From NCBI GenBank assembly GCA_007127655.1, contig SKYX01000434.1, positions 1 to 9,489 of the forward strand: a stretch of DNA of 9,489 bases. The letters are read 5' to 3'. The notes beneath the pieces were generated by a model that worked only from the letters and a program-made list of their open reading frames with translations, was not told where the DNA came from and did not search any database. The position numbers and the translations under genes are program-made. Shown here in pieces: positions 1 to 6,544 of the stretch. Position 1 is the first letter of the stretch. Each line of letters starts with the position of its first letter. The DNA comes from Desulfonatronum sp. (GTDB lineage: Bacteria > Desulfobacterota > Desulfovibrionia > Desulfovibrionales > Desulfonatronaceae).

Positions 1-500
1 AAGAGCCAGGCCGTGCGCACGATACTCAATTTGTCCAAGGCCAGTTCCCGCAGCGCATTCTCCCCGGCCAGCTTGGTCTTGCCGTAGACGCACAAAGGAT
101 TGACGGTGTCCTCGGGCCGGTACGGCTCGCAGCTTTGGCCGTCGAAGACGAAGTCCGTGCTGTAATGCACCAGATGGATGCCGCGCTGCTTGGCCAAGCG
201 GCCGAGTTTGGCGGGCAGGAGCTTGTTCACCCGCATGGCCAGGTCCGGCTCGTCCTCGGCCAGGTCCACCTGGGTGTAGGCCACGGTGTTGCAGATTACA
301 TCCGGTTCGTGGCGATCCAAAAAGGCAGCGACCTGATCCGTGTCCAAAAGGTCCACATCGTCCCGGCCCACGGGCAACGCGGTCCAACCGGCCTTGGTCA
401 GGGCGGCGCAGAGGGACTGGCCCAGCAGGCCGGTCTTGCCGCCCAGGACCATGACGGTTCGCGATGTCTGGTGCACGGTGGAATCGGCTTGGACGGTCAT
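1..500 (-). CDS. rfbD: dTDP-4-dehydrorhamnose reductase (RfbD/RmlD), 3' end cut by window edge
   Basis: This enzyme performs the last step of dTDP-L-rhamnose synthesis, the NAD(P)H-dependent reduction of dTDP-4-keto-L-rhamnose in the cytoplasm. About 166 residues are visible. Residues 18-30 form the Rossmann nucleotide-binding loop (VLGGKTGLLGQSL). STDFVFDG (114-121) and the YGKTK motif (Y139, K143) supply the SDR catalytic Thr/Tyr/Lys set, and the visible part ends in IVRTAWL, typical of the family. The full family length is near 290 residues, so roughly 40% is missing beyond position 1. The start at 500 is chosen because its ATG overlaps the rfbB stop as ATGA and a GGAG lies 7 nt upstream (508-511). 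A Met at codon 17 is an alternative but has no ribosome site. The overlap implies translational coupling to rfbB. The family assignment rests on motifs read by eye and is firm. Confidence 0.93.
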   Translation of the reverse strand, partial: MTVQADSTVHQTSRTVMVLGGKTGLLGQSLCAALTKAGWTALPVGRDDVDLLDTDQVAAFLDRHEPDVICNTVAYTQVDLAEDEPDLAMRVNKLLPAKLGRLAKQRGIHLVHYSTDFVFDGQSCEPYRPEDTVNPLCVYGKTKLAGENALRELALDKLSIVRTAWL

Positions 501-1531
501 CGCCGCTCTCCGTACCAGGCGTTCATGAAGTCGCGGTAGCTGCCGTCCTGAACCCGGCGCAGCCATTCGCGGTTGTCCTCGTACCACTGGATGGTTTCCT
601 GAAGCCCCTGTTCAAAGGTGACGGACGGGGCAAATTCCAGTTCCCGGGCGGCCAGGGCGAAGTCCATGGCGTAACGTCGGTCGTGGCCGGGTCGGTCCTG
701 AACAGAGCGAATCAATGAGTGGGGCTTGCCCAGCAGGTCCAGGATGGCCGTGACCACCTGGATGTTGGTGCGCTCGGCGTTGCCGCCGAAATTGTAGACC
801 GCGCCAGGACGGCCTCGTTCCATGGCCAGTTCCACGCCGCGGCAATGGTCCTGGACGTGAATCCAGTCCCGGACGTTGGCCCCGTCGCCGTAGACCGGCA
901 GGGGCTTGTCCTCCCAGGCCAGGGTGATCATCAGCGGGATCAGCTTCTCCGGAAACTGGAACGGGCCGTAGTTGTTGGAGCAGCGGGTGATCACCGTGGG
1001 CAGGCCGTAGGTCTCCTGATAGGCCCGGACCAGCAGGTCCGCCGAGGCCTTGGACGCGGAGTAGGGGCTGTTGGGGGCCAGGGGCGTTTCTTCGGTAAAC
1101 AGCCCTTCGGGGCCGAGGGTCCCGTAGACCTCGTCCGTGGAAACCTGCAAAAATAATTCTACTCCCATCTTGCGGGAGGCTTCCAGCAGGTTGTGCGTGC
1201 CCTGAATGTTCGTGGTGATGAACGGCGTGGAATCGTGGATGGAGCGGTCCACATGGGACTCCGCCGCGAAGTTGAGCACGGCCTGGATTCGGTGTTCGGT
1301 CAAAAGACGAGGAACCAACTCTGGATCGGCGATGTCTCCGTGGACGAAAACATATCGAGGGTCTTGCCCCTGTTCCAGGGACAGGAGGTTCATCCGGTTT
1401 CCGGCGTAGGTCAGCTTGTCCAAGTTGACGATGAGTAGATCGTTGCGGCGCTCCAGCAGGGACAGAATGAAGTTGGAGGCGATGAATCCGCATCCTCCGG
1501 TGACCAGGATGCGGTTGAGGCGACGTTGCAT
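497..1531 (-). CDS. rfbB: dTDP-glucose 4,6-dehydratase (RfbB/RmlB)
   Basis: This extended SDR enzyme converts dTDP-D-glucose to dTDP-4-keto-6-deoxy-D-glucose with a tightly bound NAD, the second step towards dTDP-L-rhamnose for LPS or exopolysaccharide. It has 344 residues, the usual length. Visible motifs are the NAD loop TGGCGFIAS (11-19), where Ala stands at the third glycine position; FAAESHVDRSI (88-98); the catalytic STDEVYG (131-137, with D133 and E134); YSASK (157-161, with Y157 and K161); NNYGP (186-190); and RDWIHVQDH (221-229). All key residues are present. The start is supported by a strong AAAGGAG site 5 nt upstream. It is the first gene of its group, with rfbD overlapping its stop by 4 nt. 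rfbA and rfbC are not visible. It is separated by 142 bp from the upstream signalling genes, so it may have its own promoter. Confidence 0.96.
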   Translation of the reverse strand: MQRRLNRILVTGGCGFIASNFILSLLERRNDLLIVNLDKLTYAGNRMNLLSLEQGQDPRYVFVHGDIADPELVPRLLTEHRIQAVLNFAAESHVDRSIHDSTPFITTNIQGTHNLLEASRKMGVELFLQVSTDEVYGTLGPEGLFTEETPLAPNSPYSASKASADLLVRAYQETYGLPTVITRCSNNYGPFQFPEKLIPLMITLAWEDKPLPVYGDGANVRDWIHVQDHCRGVELAMERGRPGAVYNFGGNAERTNIQVVTAILDLLGKPHSLIRSVQDRPGHDRRYAMDFALAARELEFAPSVTFEQGLQETIQWYEDNREWLRRVQDGSYRDFMNAWYGERR

Positions 1532-1536
1532 GGTTG

Positions 1537-1543
1537 CTCCTTT
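1537..1543 (-). promoter_or_regulatory. Ribosome binding site of rfbB
   Basis: On the minus strand the sequence AAAGGAG lies 5 nt before the rfbB ATG. It is one of the strongest ribosome sites in the window and fixes the rfbB start at 1531. Confidence 0.75.
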
Positions 1544-1629
1544 GAAAATACGAGCGCGAAGATATCAAAAGCGCCTGGATGTCTTTTGAGCGGAAATGTT
1601 GAGCGACTGGCGAGATAAATATATTTCGT

Positions 1630-1666
1630 CGCGGGCAAAGGCGTGAGCTTGTAGCCCTGGCCCGCG
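1630..1666 (-). terminator. Hairpin after the HPt/pseudo-receiver gene, possible terminator without a U-tract
   Basis: In the minus-strand transcript, CGCGGGC pairs perfectly with GCCCGCG over 7 bp. After one mismatch, AGGGC pairs with GCCTT using one G-U pair, leaving an 11-nt loop. The hairpin starts 7 nt after the stop codon of the preceding gene. The sequence after the stem is AT-rich (ACGAAATATATTT) but is not a run of U. It may be a weak intrinsic terminator, an attenuator or an mRNA-stabilising 3' structure. The G-U pair favours folding of RNA from this strand over the other. Confidence 0.4.
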
Positions 1667-1673
1667 GCAAAGG

Positions 1674-2444
1674 TCAAATATCAGTTTGGGAGCCGGTCAT
1701 CCCCGTCAAGGTCTGGAGCACCTCGACCATCAGATGTTTGTCCCTGGGCAGCACCCTGTCGATGGCCACATTGAGGGGCACGGTTTCCGGGTTGCTGGTC
1801 AGGAGGATGAAGGGAATCTTCGCATTCCGGGCCTGGGAGGCGCGGATGGCCGCGACCACGGCCACCCCGTTGAGCCGGACCAGCTCCCGTGCCAGCACCG
1901 CGATGTCGAACTTTTGGCGCATCAGCAGCTCAATGGCCGCGATCCCGTCGTCCACCATGGTGACCTGGACGGGTTGATCCAACAGGGCCTTGTTCAAAAC
2001 CTGGCGCATGATGTTCGAGGGCTCGGCCATCAGCACCTGGATCAGCCGTTGCTCTTTTGATTCCCGCAGGCGTTCCAACTCGGCTTCCAGGGCCGTGTAG
2101 TCCGGTTCGTCCTCGCTGGCCACCTGTTGAACCTTTCGCAAAAGGTCAAAGTAGGCCAAGGCTTTGGAAATACAACTGCTCCTAAAGTCGCACGTTCCGG
2201 CGGCCTCCGTGAGGTGGTTTTCAAGCTGGTGACAAATGGACGTGATGATGTGCAGCCCATGGGTTCCTCCAGAGCCTTTGAGGCTGTGTACGCCGCGGTA
2301 AAGTTCCTCGAACACGTCGCGGTCGTCGGGAGCACGTTCCAGTTCAATGACCTTTTGTTCCAGGCGATCGCAACGCTCCCCCATTTCGTTCAGGAACGTC
2401 TGCCGCATCTGCCTGAGCAGGACTTCGATCTTGTCCATGTTCAT
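1674..2444 (-). CDS. HPt domain protein fused to a degenerate (pseudo-) receiver domain
   Basis: This is a soluble phosphotransfer protein of 256 residues. Residues 5-110 form an HPt helical domain with HSLKGSGGTHGL at 53-64, so H53 is the phospho-accepting histidine; the HxxKG core is intact. A charged, probably coiled-coil helix follows (about 113-132). Residues 135-248 have the alternating strand/helix pattern of a response-regulator receiver, but the acidic pair is replaced by A140-E141, the phospho-Asp position reads VLARE (A185), and the usual Lys-Pro near the end is LPRD (232-235). Only the switch Thr (LLTSN, T216) remains. Phosphorylation of this domain is therefore unlikely and it probably binds a partner. 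The gene follows the upstream cyclase with TAG directly joined to ATG. AAAAGGA lies only 3 nt before this ATG but 9 nt before the Met at codon 3 (2438), which may be the true start. It probably feeds or drains the cyclase relay. Confidence 0.85.
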   Translation of the reverse strand: MNMDKIEVLLRQMRQTFLNEMGERCDRLEQKVIELERAPDDRDVFEELYRGVHSLKGSGGTHGLHIITSICHQLENHLTEAAGTCDFRSSCISKALAYFDLLRKVQQVASEDEPDYTALEAELERLRESKEQRLIQVLMAEPSNIMRQVLNKALLDQPVQVTMVDDGIAAIELLMRQKFDIAVLARELVRLNGVAVVAAIRASQARNAKIPFILLTSNPETVPLNVAIDRVLPRDKHLMVEVLQTLTGMTGSQTDI

Positions 2445-4175
2445 CTATCCTTTTACATGGAGTTGGCCGAGACAGACTCGGTCCCGGCCTCCGCGTTTGG
2501 CTTCGTAGAGGGCCTCGTCCGCGGCCGCCAGAAGGTCCGAGGCGTCTGGATACCGCGCGGCCGTGACCACGCCGGCGCTGAGGGTCACGGAGAAAACCTG
2601 ATCATCAGCGGTGAAGCGAATATCTTTGAATCGTTCGCGAATATCGTTAAGCAATTCCAGGGCCGAGTCGGCTTCGCATCGGGGCAGGACCGCGGCGAAC
2701 TCTTCGCCGCCGTAGCGGCCGATAGCGTCGGTCTTGCGCAGCCGTTGCTTCAGAAGGTGGGCCAGGGCCTTGATGACCTGGTCCCCCACTGTGTGGCCAT
2801 AGGTGTCGTTGAGGTTCTTGAAGAGGTCGATATCCAACATTGCCACGCACAGGGGCGTTTGGTCCCGCTTGGCCCGGGCGAACTCCACGGCGATCAGCTC
2901 CTTGATTCGGGAGTGCTTGAGCAGGCCGGTCAGGCTGTCCTTGACCATCAGGTCGTTGAGCTGGCGCATCCGGGCAGCCCGCACGGAAACAGCGGCCACC
3001 AGGTGGTGGTCCGCGATGGGCTTGGTCAGAAAGTCGTCCCCGCCGCTGCTCAAGGCGGACAGTTGTCGGTCCCTGTCCGTTTCCGCCGAGAGATAGACGA
3101 TGGGCAGACTGGTCCACTGCTCGTGCATCCGAATCACTCTGGCCAGGTCCATCCCGCTGTATCCGGGCATGGCCACGTCCATCAGAACCAATTCCGGTTG
3201 AAACTCCTCCATGATTTCCAGGATGCGCTTGGGGGTGGAAAGGGCCTTGGCTTCCATGCCGGCACCGCGAAGGACCAGGGCGTAATGGTCGGCCAAATCT
3301 TCATCGTCGTCTACGATCAACAGCCGATACGGGAAGGTTTGGAGGTGCTTCACGGTCAGTTCCACCCGGTCGATGAGCTTGGGAATGTCCAGGGGCTTGA
3401 GAAAAAAGCCTTCGGCCCCGACCCGGGCGGCCTGGACCCGGATTTCGAAGTCGTCCTGGTCGGCCAGGAAGATCAGCGGGCAGTGTAGGTCGTGATATAC
3501 CGGGGACAAGGCGACCTGCTCGATGGTGTTCAGGCCGTCGGCATGAAAGGTCACGTCCAGGATCAGCACGTCAGGGGGGCTGTGGAGCATGGCCTCCGCT
3601 GCATCGGGCAGTCGTTCGTAGTGGTCGACCCGGTAGCCAAAGTGCCCGAAGGCCCGCTTGAGGTTATCGGCGAGTTCCTGGTCGTCCTCCACAAGACAGA
3701 TCTCCACGGGTTCCTCTTGCCGCTTCGAGGCCGTGTTGGCTGGAAGCGAATCCGGGGCTTTTGCCAGGAGTGATTTTGGGGCTGCTTCCGATGCTGTTTC
3801 CGAGACGGTTTGCATCGTGGGAACAAGGCCGCGCAGGGCATGGACCCCGGCATGCACGGCCCGTGTTTCAGAAGATTCCGGATGTTCACCTTCCAACCAT
3901 CTCTGGACGCGAATTTCCAGGTCCCGGGCCGCCGCCCCCAGTTCCGGGCATCCGAAGGTTCCGGCGGAACCGGCCAGCTTGTGCAGGGCCTGGTTCAATT
4001 TCTTCAATTTCGTGTCACCCGTGTCGGTCGTATCTGGGGGGTGGGGCGCCTCCGGGCCAAAGAGCATATCGGCCAGACGTTCCAGTTCGGGGATATCGGT
4101 GTCCAGCCGTTGACGGAACATTTCCCGCAAGGCCCGGAGCTGGTCTTCAGCCGCGGCGGTTCTGTCCTCAGCCAT
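2445..4175 (-). CDS. HPt-REC-REC-GGDEF diguanylate cyclase, PleD-like
   Basis: This is a predicted cytoplasmic response-regulator enzyme that makes cyclic di-GMP from two GTP. It has 576 residues. Domains in order are an HPt (about 10-120; H65 in ALHKLAGSAGTFG), an Ala/Pro/Ser-rich linker (about 120-156), REC1 (158-275; acidic E163-D164-D165, phospho-site D207, K260), REC2 (284-400; D289-D290, D333 followed by MPG, S363, K385) and a GGDEF domain (about 410-570). The cyclase site is GGEEF (489-493) with DID (448-450), so catalysis should be intact. RKTD (480-483) sits six residues before it, matching the inhibitory I-site of PleD. REC1 is unusual: Ala238 stands where the switch Thr/Ser should be, and the MPG turn is absent. 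The gene overlaps the preceding receiver gene by 8 nt, has GGGAG 7 nt before its ATG, and abuts the next HPt gene. Its own HPt plus two receivers suggests internal phosphorelay. Confidence 0.93.
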   Translation of the reverse strand: MAEDRTAAAEDQLRALREMFRQRLDTDIPELERLADMLFGPEAPHPPDTTDTGDTKLKKLNQALHKLAGSAGTFGCPELGAAARDLEIRVQRWLEGEHPESSETRAVHAGVHALRGLVPTMQTVSETASEAAPKSLLAKAPDSLPANTASKRQEEPVEICLVEDDQELADNLKRAFGHFGYRVDHYERLPDAAEAMLHSPPDVLILDVTFHADGLNTIEQVALSPVYHDLHCPLIFLADQDDFEIRVQAARVGAEGFFLKPLDIPKLIDRVELTVKHLQTFPYRLLIVDDDEDLADHYALVLRGAGMEAKALSTPKRILEIMEEFQPELVLMDVAMPGYSGMDLARVIRMHEQWTSLPIVYLSAETDRDRQLSALSSGGDDFLTKPIADHHLVAAVSVRAARMRQLNDLMVKDSLTGLLKHSRIKELIAVEFARAKRDQTPLCVAMLDIDLFKNLNDTYGHTVGDQVIKALAHLLKQRLRKTDAIGRYGGEEFAAVLPRCEADSALELLNDIRERFKDIRFTADDQVFSVTLSAGVVTAARYPDASDLLAAADEALYEAKRGGRDRVCLGQLHVKG

Positions 4176-4554
4176 GGTCTTGCTCCCAGATGGCTCGGAC
4201 CTCTTCGCTCAGTTTCATGGGGTCGAACGGTTTGGCGATGACGCCCTTGGCCCCTTGGGCCAGATACTCTTGAACCTCCTCGGGTTGAACTTTGGCGGTC
4301 ATGAAAACCATCGGAACGGCGGCCATGCCCGGCTGGTCCCGCAGTTTGCGCATGGTGGTCAGGCCGTCCATGCCGGGCATCATCACGTCCAGCAGGATCA
4401 GGTCCGGGTGAAAAACCTTGGCGGATTCCAGGGCTTCTTGGCCCGAAGAGCAGATTTCCAGCGTGAAGCCTCCGACCATTTCCAGAGCGACTCTGGCCAC
4501 GGCCTGAATGTCCGGCTCGTCTTCCACGTAGAGAATTTTTTGGAGCGTACGCAT
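4168..4554 (-). CDS. Stand-alone receiver-domain response regulator (CheY-like)
   Basis: This protein of 128 residues is a single receiver domain with no output domain. All phosphorylation residues are present: E11-D12, phospho-acceptor D56 in LILLDVMMPGMDG, switch Thr86 in VFMTA, and K108 in the AKPFDP motif. Such single-domain regulators usually act as phosphate shuttles between a kinase and HPt proteins, or bind a target directly. It lies between the PAS histidine kinase and the HPt-containing cyclase, so it is the natural carrier between them (inference from context). Its stop overlaps the cyclase start by 8 nt. No clear Shine-Dalgarno is seen before its ATG. It follows a 121-bp gap after the kinase, so expression could be partly independent. 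Confidence 0.93.
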   Translation of the reverse strand: MRTLQKILYVEDEPDIQAVARVALEMVGGFTLEICSSGQEALESAKVFHPDLILLDVMMPGMDGLTTMRKLRDQPGMAAVPMVFMTAKVQPEEVQEYLAQGAKGVIAKPFDPMKLSEEVRAIWEQDHG

Positions 4555-4675
4555 GGCTTGTGTATGGGGCGGAAGGGGTAAAAGATGAAGGTGGCGAGGT
4601 TATGCCGACGATGGCGGCACCCTACGACGTTGCCGGATGTTTCTCAAGCCGAACCTCCGCTTGCTTCGCTCCATC
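4555..4675. other. 121-bp gap between kinase and receiver genes, weak promoter-like pair
   Basis: On the minus strand TTGAGA (4642-4647) and TAGGGT (4619-4624) are separated by exactly 17 nt, which resembles a sigma-70 promoter with a good -35 but a poor -10. It would serve the receiver, cyclase and HPt genes. I see no strong terminator hairpin; the only inverted repeat noted is a 4-bp GCCG/CGGC stem. The promoter reading is tentative and could be chance. Confidence 0.22.
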
Positions 4676-6541
4676 TCAAGTTTCCTTCTTCATTCGCGGC
4701 AGATCCACGTAAAACGTTGCTCCTCGGCCTTCCTCGGATTTGAAGCCGATCCGCCCGCCCATTTTTTCTGTCAGTTCCTTGGCGATGGCCAGCCCCAGGC
4801 CTGTACCGCTCTGGGCGCGGGTGGTCGAGGAGTCGGCCTGAGAAAATTTTTCGAAGATTCGTTCCTGGAAATCTTTCGGGATTCCGGGCCCATCGTCATT
4901 GACCTGAATCCGAACCATATCTTCATGTTCAAGGACGTCCACGCGGACCGTCCCCTCTTTGGGCGTGAATTTGACGGCATTGGAAAGAAAGTTGGTCAGG
5001 ACTTGCAGCAGGCGCTGACCATCAACGCGAATCAACGTCCCCTCACCGCGTCGGCCCAGGGCCAGGATCACCCGGCGTAGATCAGCCTGAGGCTGGCCGA
5101 GTTGGATGGCCTGCTCCACAAGGGGCGTTGCTTCCTGGGTGCGTATCTCGAAGCACATCTTACCCGCGGCGATTTTCTCCATATCCAGCAGATCGTTGAT
5201 CAGAGCACCCAGACGCTGACTGTTTTTATGGGCCACCTCCAGCATCCGGCGGGCCGCTTCCGGGATTTCGCCCAGAGCCCCCCCCAGCAACAGACCGATG
5301 GGGCCGCTGATGGAAGTCAGGGGCGTTCGCAGTTCATGGCTGACCGTGGCCACGAATTCGTTTTTCATGCGCTCCATGCGCTTGCGCTCGGTGATGTCCC
5401 GGACCACGCCGATGAACATCTTGGCGCTGTTGCGGGTGATCTCGGAAACGGCAAGTTCCATGGGGAAGACCTCTCCGTTTTTGCGCTGGGCCTCGACCTC
5501 GCGGCCGATGCCGATGATCTTGGTGGCCCCGGTCTTCATATAGGTGGTTACATAGCCGTCGTGCTCCGAGTGATAAGGTTCGGGCATAAGCATGTTCACG
5601 TTTTGCCCCAGGACCTCCTCCGCGGAATATCCGAAAATACGCTCCGCGGCCCGGTTGAGGGAGGTCACGATGCGTTCTTGATCAATGGTGATGATCCCGT
5701 CGATGACGTTATCCAGAATGGCCTGGGTGTGGCAGCTGCTTTCGGCCAGGGCCAATCCGGCCTGCTTACGTTCGGTGATGTCCTGGATCGTTCCCATCAG
5801 GCGAACGAGGCGACCTTGCTCGTCCTTTTCCGATGTGGCCAGTTCATGCACCCAGCGCACTTCTCCAGTGGGGAGAATGATGCGATGTTCGATGTCGTGA
5901 CGACCGGTCTCCATGGCCCGGGCTTCGCTCTCCCGGACCAGGGGGACGTCCTCCGGATGTAGGGCTTGATTGAAGGCTTCCACGCTGGGGGTGAATGTCC
6001 GTGGATCTTGTCCAAAAATATCGTAAATGGTTTCTGACCACCAGAGATTTCCGGTCAGCAGATTGGCTTCCCAGTGGCCCAAACGAGCCAGGCTCTGAAC
6101 CTCCTCCAACCGGGAGCGTTGGCGGGCCAGCTCGGCCTCGGCCTGTTTGAGAGGTGTGTAGTCCCAGATCCAGGCACGAATGCGCTCCACGAATCCGGTG
6201 GGACCGTAAACCGGTCGGTTGTCGTCGCGAATCCAGCGATAGACGCCGTTCTTGGAGCGGATGCGGTACACTCGTTCGAACTGAGGGGCTTTTGAGGCGA
6301 GATGGCTCCGGACTTCTTTTTCAAGCAAGAAAAGGTCGTCGGGATGAATGATATCCCTGAAGCGGAAGGAAGGGGCGAGAAGTTCCGAAGGTTGATAGCC
6401 CAGCAACTCGGTAATGTTTGGGGTCGCCATCTCCACGGGCCACCCAGGGGCGTGGCGCCAGACGATCAGCACTACCGGGCCGTCCGAAAACAGATCGTGG
6501 CTCTCCATGGAGCGCGATGCGGACGGTTCCCCGGCGGGCAT
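4676..6541 (-). CDS. Soluble PAS-PAS-PAS histidine kinase with FixL-like third PAS domain
   Basis: This sensor kinase has 621 residues and no membrane segment or signal peptide, so it senses in the cytoplasm. PAS1 spans about 18-130, PAS2 about 150-258 (both look like the PAS_3 type, ending in WDYTPLKQAE and QDITERKQ), and PAS3 about 270-386. PAS3 resembles the FixL oxygen sensor, with MPEPYHSEHDGY (319-330) and IIGIGREV (342-349). H327 aligns with the FixL heme ligand and R347 with its oxygen-contact Arg, by my recollection of FixL numbering. The catalytic core has an H-box (H402 in ATVSHELRTPL), N-box (N517, N521), G1 (DDGPGIP, 549-555), F-box (IFEKFSQAD) and G2 (GTGLGLAI, 579-586), all intact. 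There is no attached receiver, so phosphate must go to a separate protein, most likely the next gene. The start lies 3 nt after the livF stop with no clear ribosome site; Met12 is an alternative. Heme binding is inferred and not shown. Confidence 0.92.
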   Translation of the reverse strand: MPAGEPSASRSMESHDLFSDGPVVLIVWRHAPGWPVEMATPNITELLGYQPSELLAPSFRFRDIIHPDDLFLLEKEVRSHLASKAPQFERVYRIRSKNGVYRWIRDDNRPVYGPTGFVERIRAWIWDYTPLKQAEAELARQRSRLEEVQSLARLGHWEANLLTGNLWWSETIYDIFGQDPRTFTPSVEAFNQALHPEDVPLVRESEARAMETGRHDIEHRIILPTGEVRWVHELATSEKDEQGRLVRLMGTIQDITERKQAGLALAESSCHTQAILDNVIDGIITIDQERIVTSLNRAAERIFGYSAEEVLGQNVNMLMPEPYHSEHDGYVTTYMKTGATKIIGIGREVEAQRKNGEVFPMELAVSEITRNSAKMFIGVVRDITERKRMERMKNEFVATVSHELRTPLTSISGPIGLLLGGALGEIPEAARRMLEVAHKNSQRLGALINDLLDMEKIAAGKMCFEIRTQEATPLVEQAIQLGQPQADLRRVILALGRRGEGTLIRVDGQRLLQVLTNFLSNAVKFTPKEGTVRVDVLEHEDMVRIQVNDDGPGIPKDFQERIFEKFSQADSSTTRAQSGTGLGLAIAKELTEKMGGRIGFKSEEGRGATFYVDLPRMKKET

Positions 6542-6544
6542 GAA

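Larger units (their letters stand above)
1532..1673. other. 142-bp intergenic region before rfbB
   Basis: This is the gap between the end of the signalling cassette and rfbB. In the minus-strand direction it holds a hairpin (1630-1666), then an AT-rich patch containing TATATT, then about 90 bases of ordinary sequence, then the rfbB ribosome site. I found no convincing -35/-10 pair; the TATATT box has no good partner 16-18 nt upstream. A promoter for rfbB here is therefore plausible from position only. Confidence 0.5.

Noticed and set aside
612..1670. 352-residue minus-strand frame overlapping rfbB
   Set aside because: It is a shifted frame over rfbB with a Pro/Arg/Gly-rich translation and no domain; rfbB has all catalytic motifs and a strong ribosome site.
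2127..3488. 453-residue open frame on the plus strand
   Set aside because: It lies antisense to the HPt and cyclase genes, whose motifs are unmistakable. Long antisense frames are expected in GC-rich coding DNA, and its translation shows no recognisable domain.
4598..4622. Inverted repeat GCCG/CGGC as a terminator after the kinase gene
   Set aside because: The stem is only 4 bp with a 7-nt loop and no U-run follows.
5102..5962. 286-residue plus-strand frame
   Set aside because: Antisense to the PAS domains of the kinase; no ribosome site or family likeness was seen.
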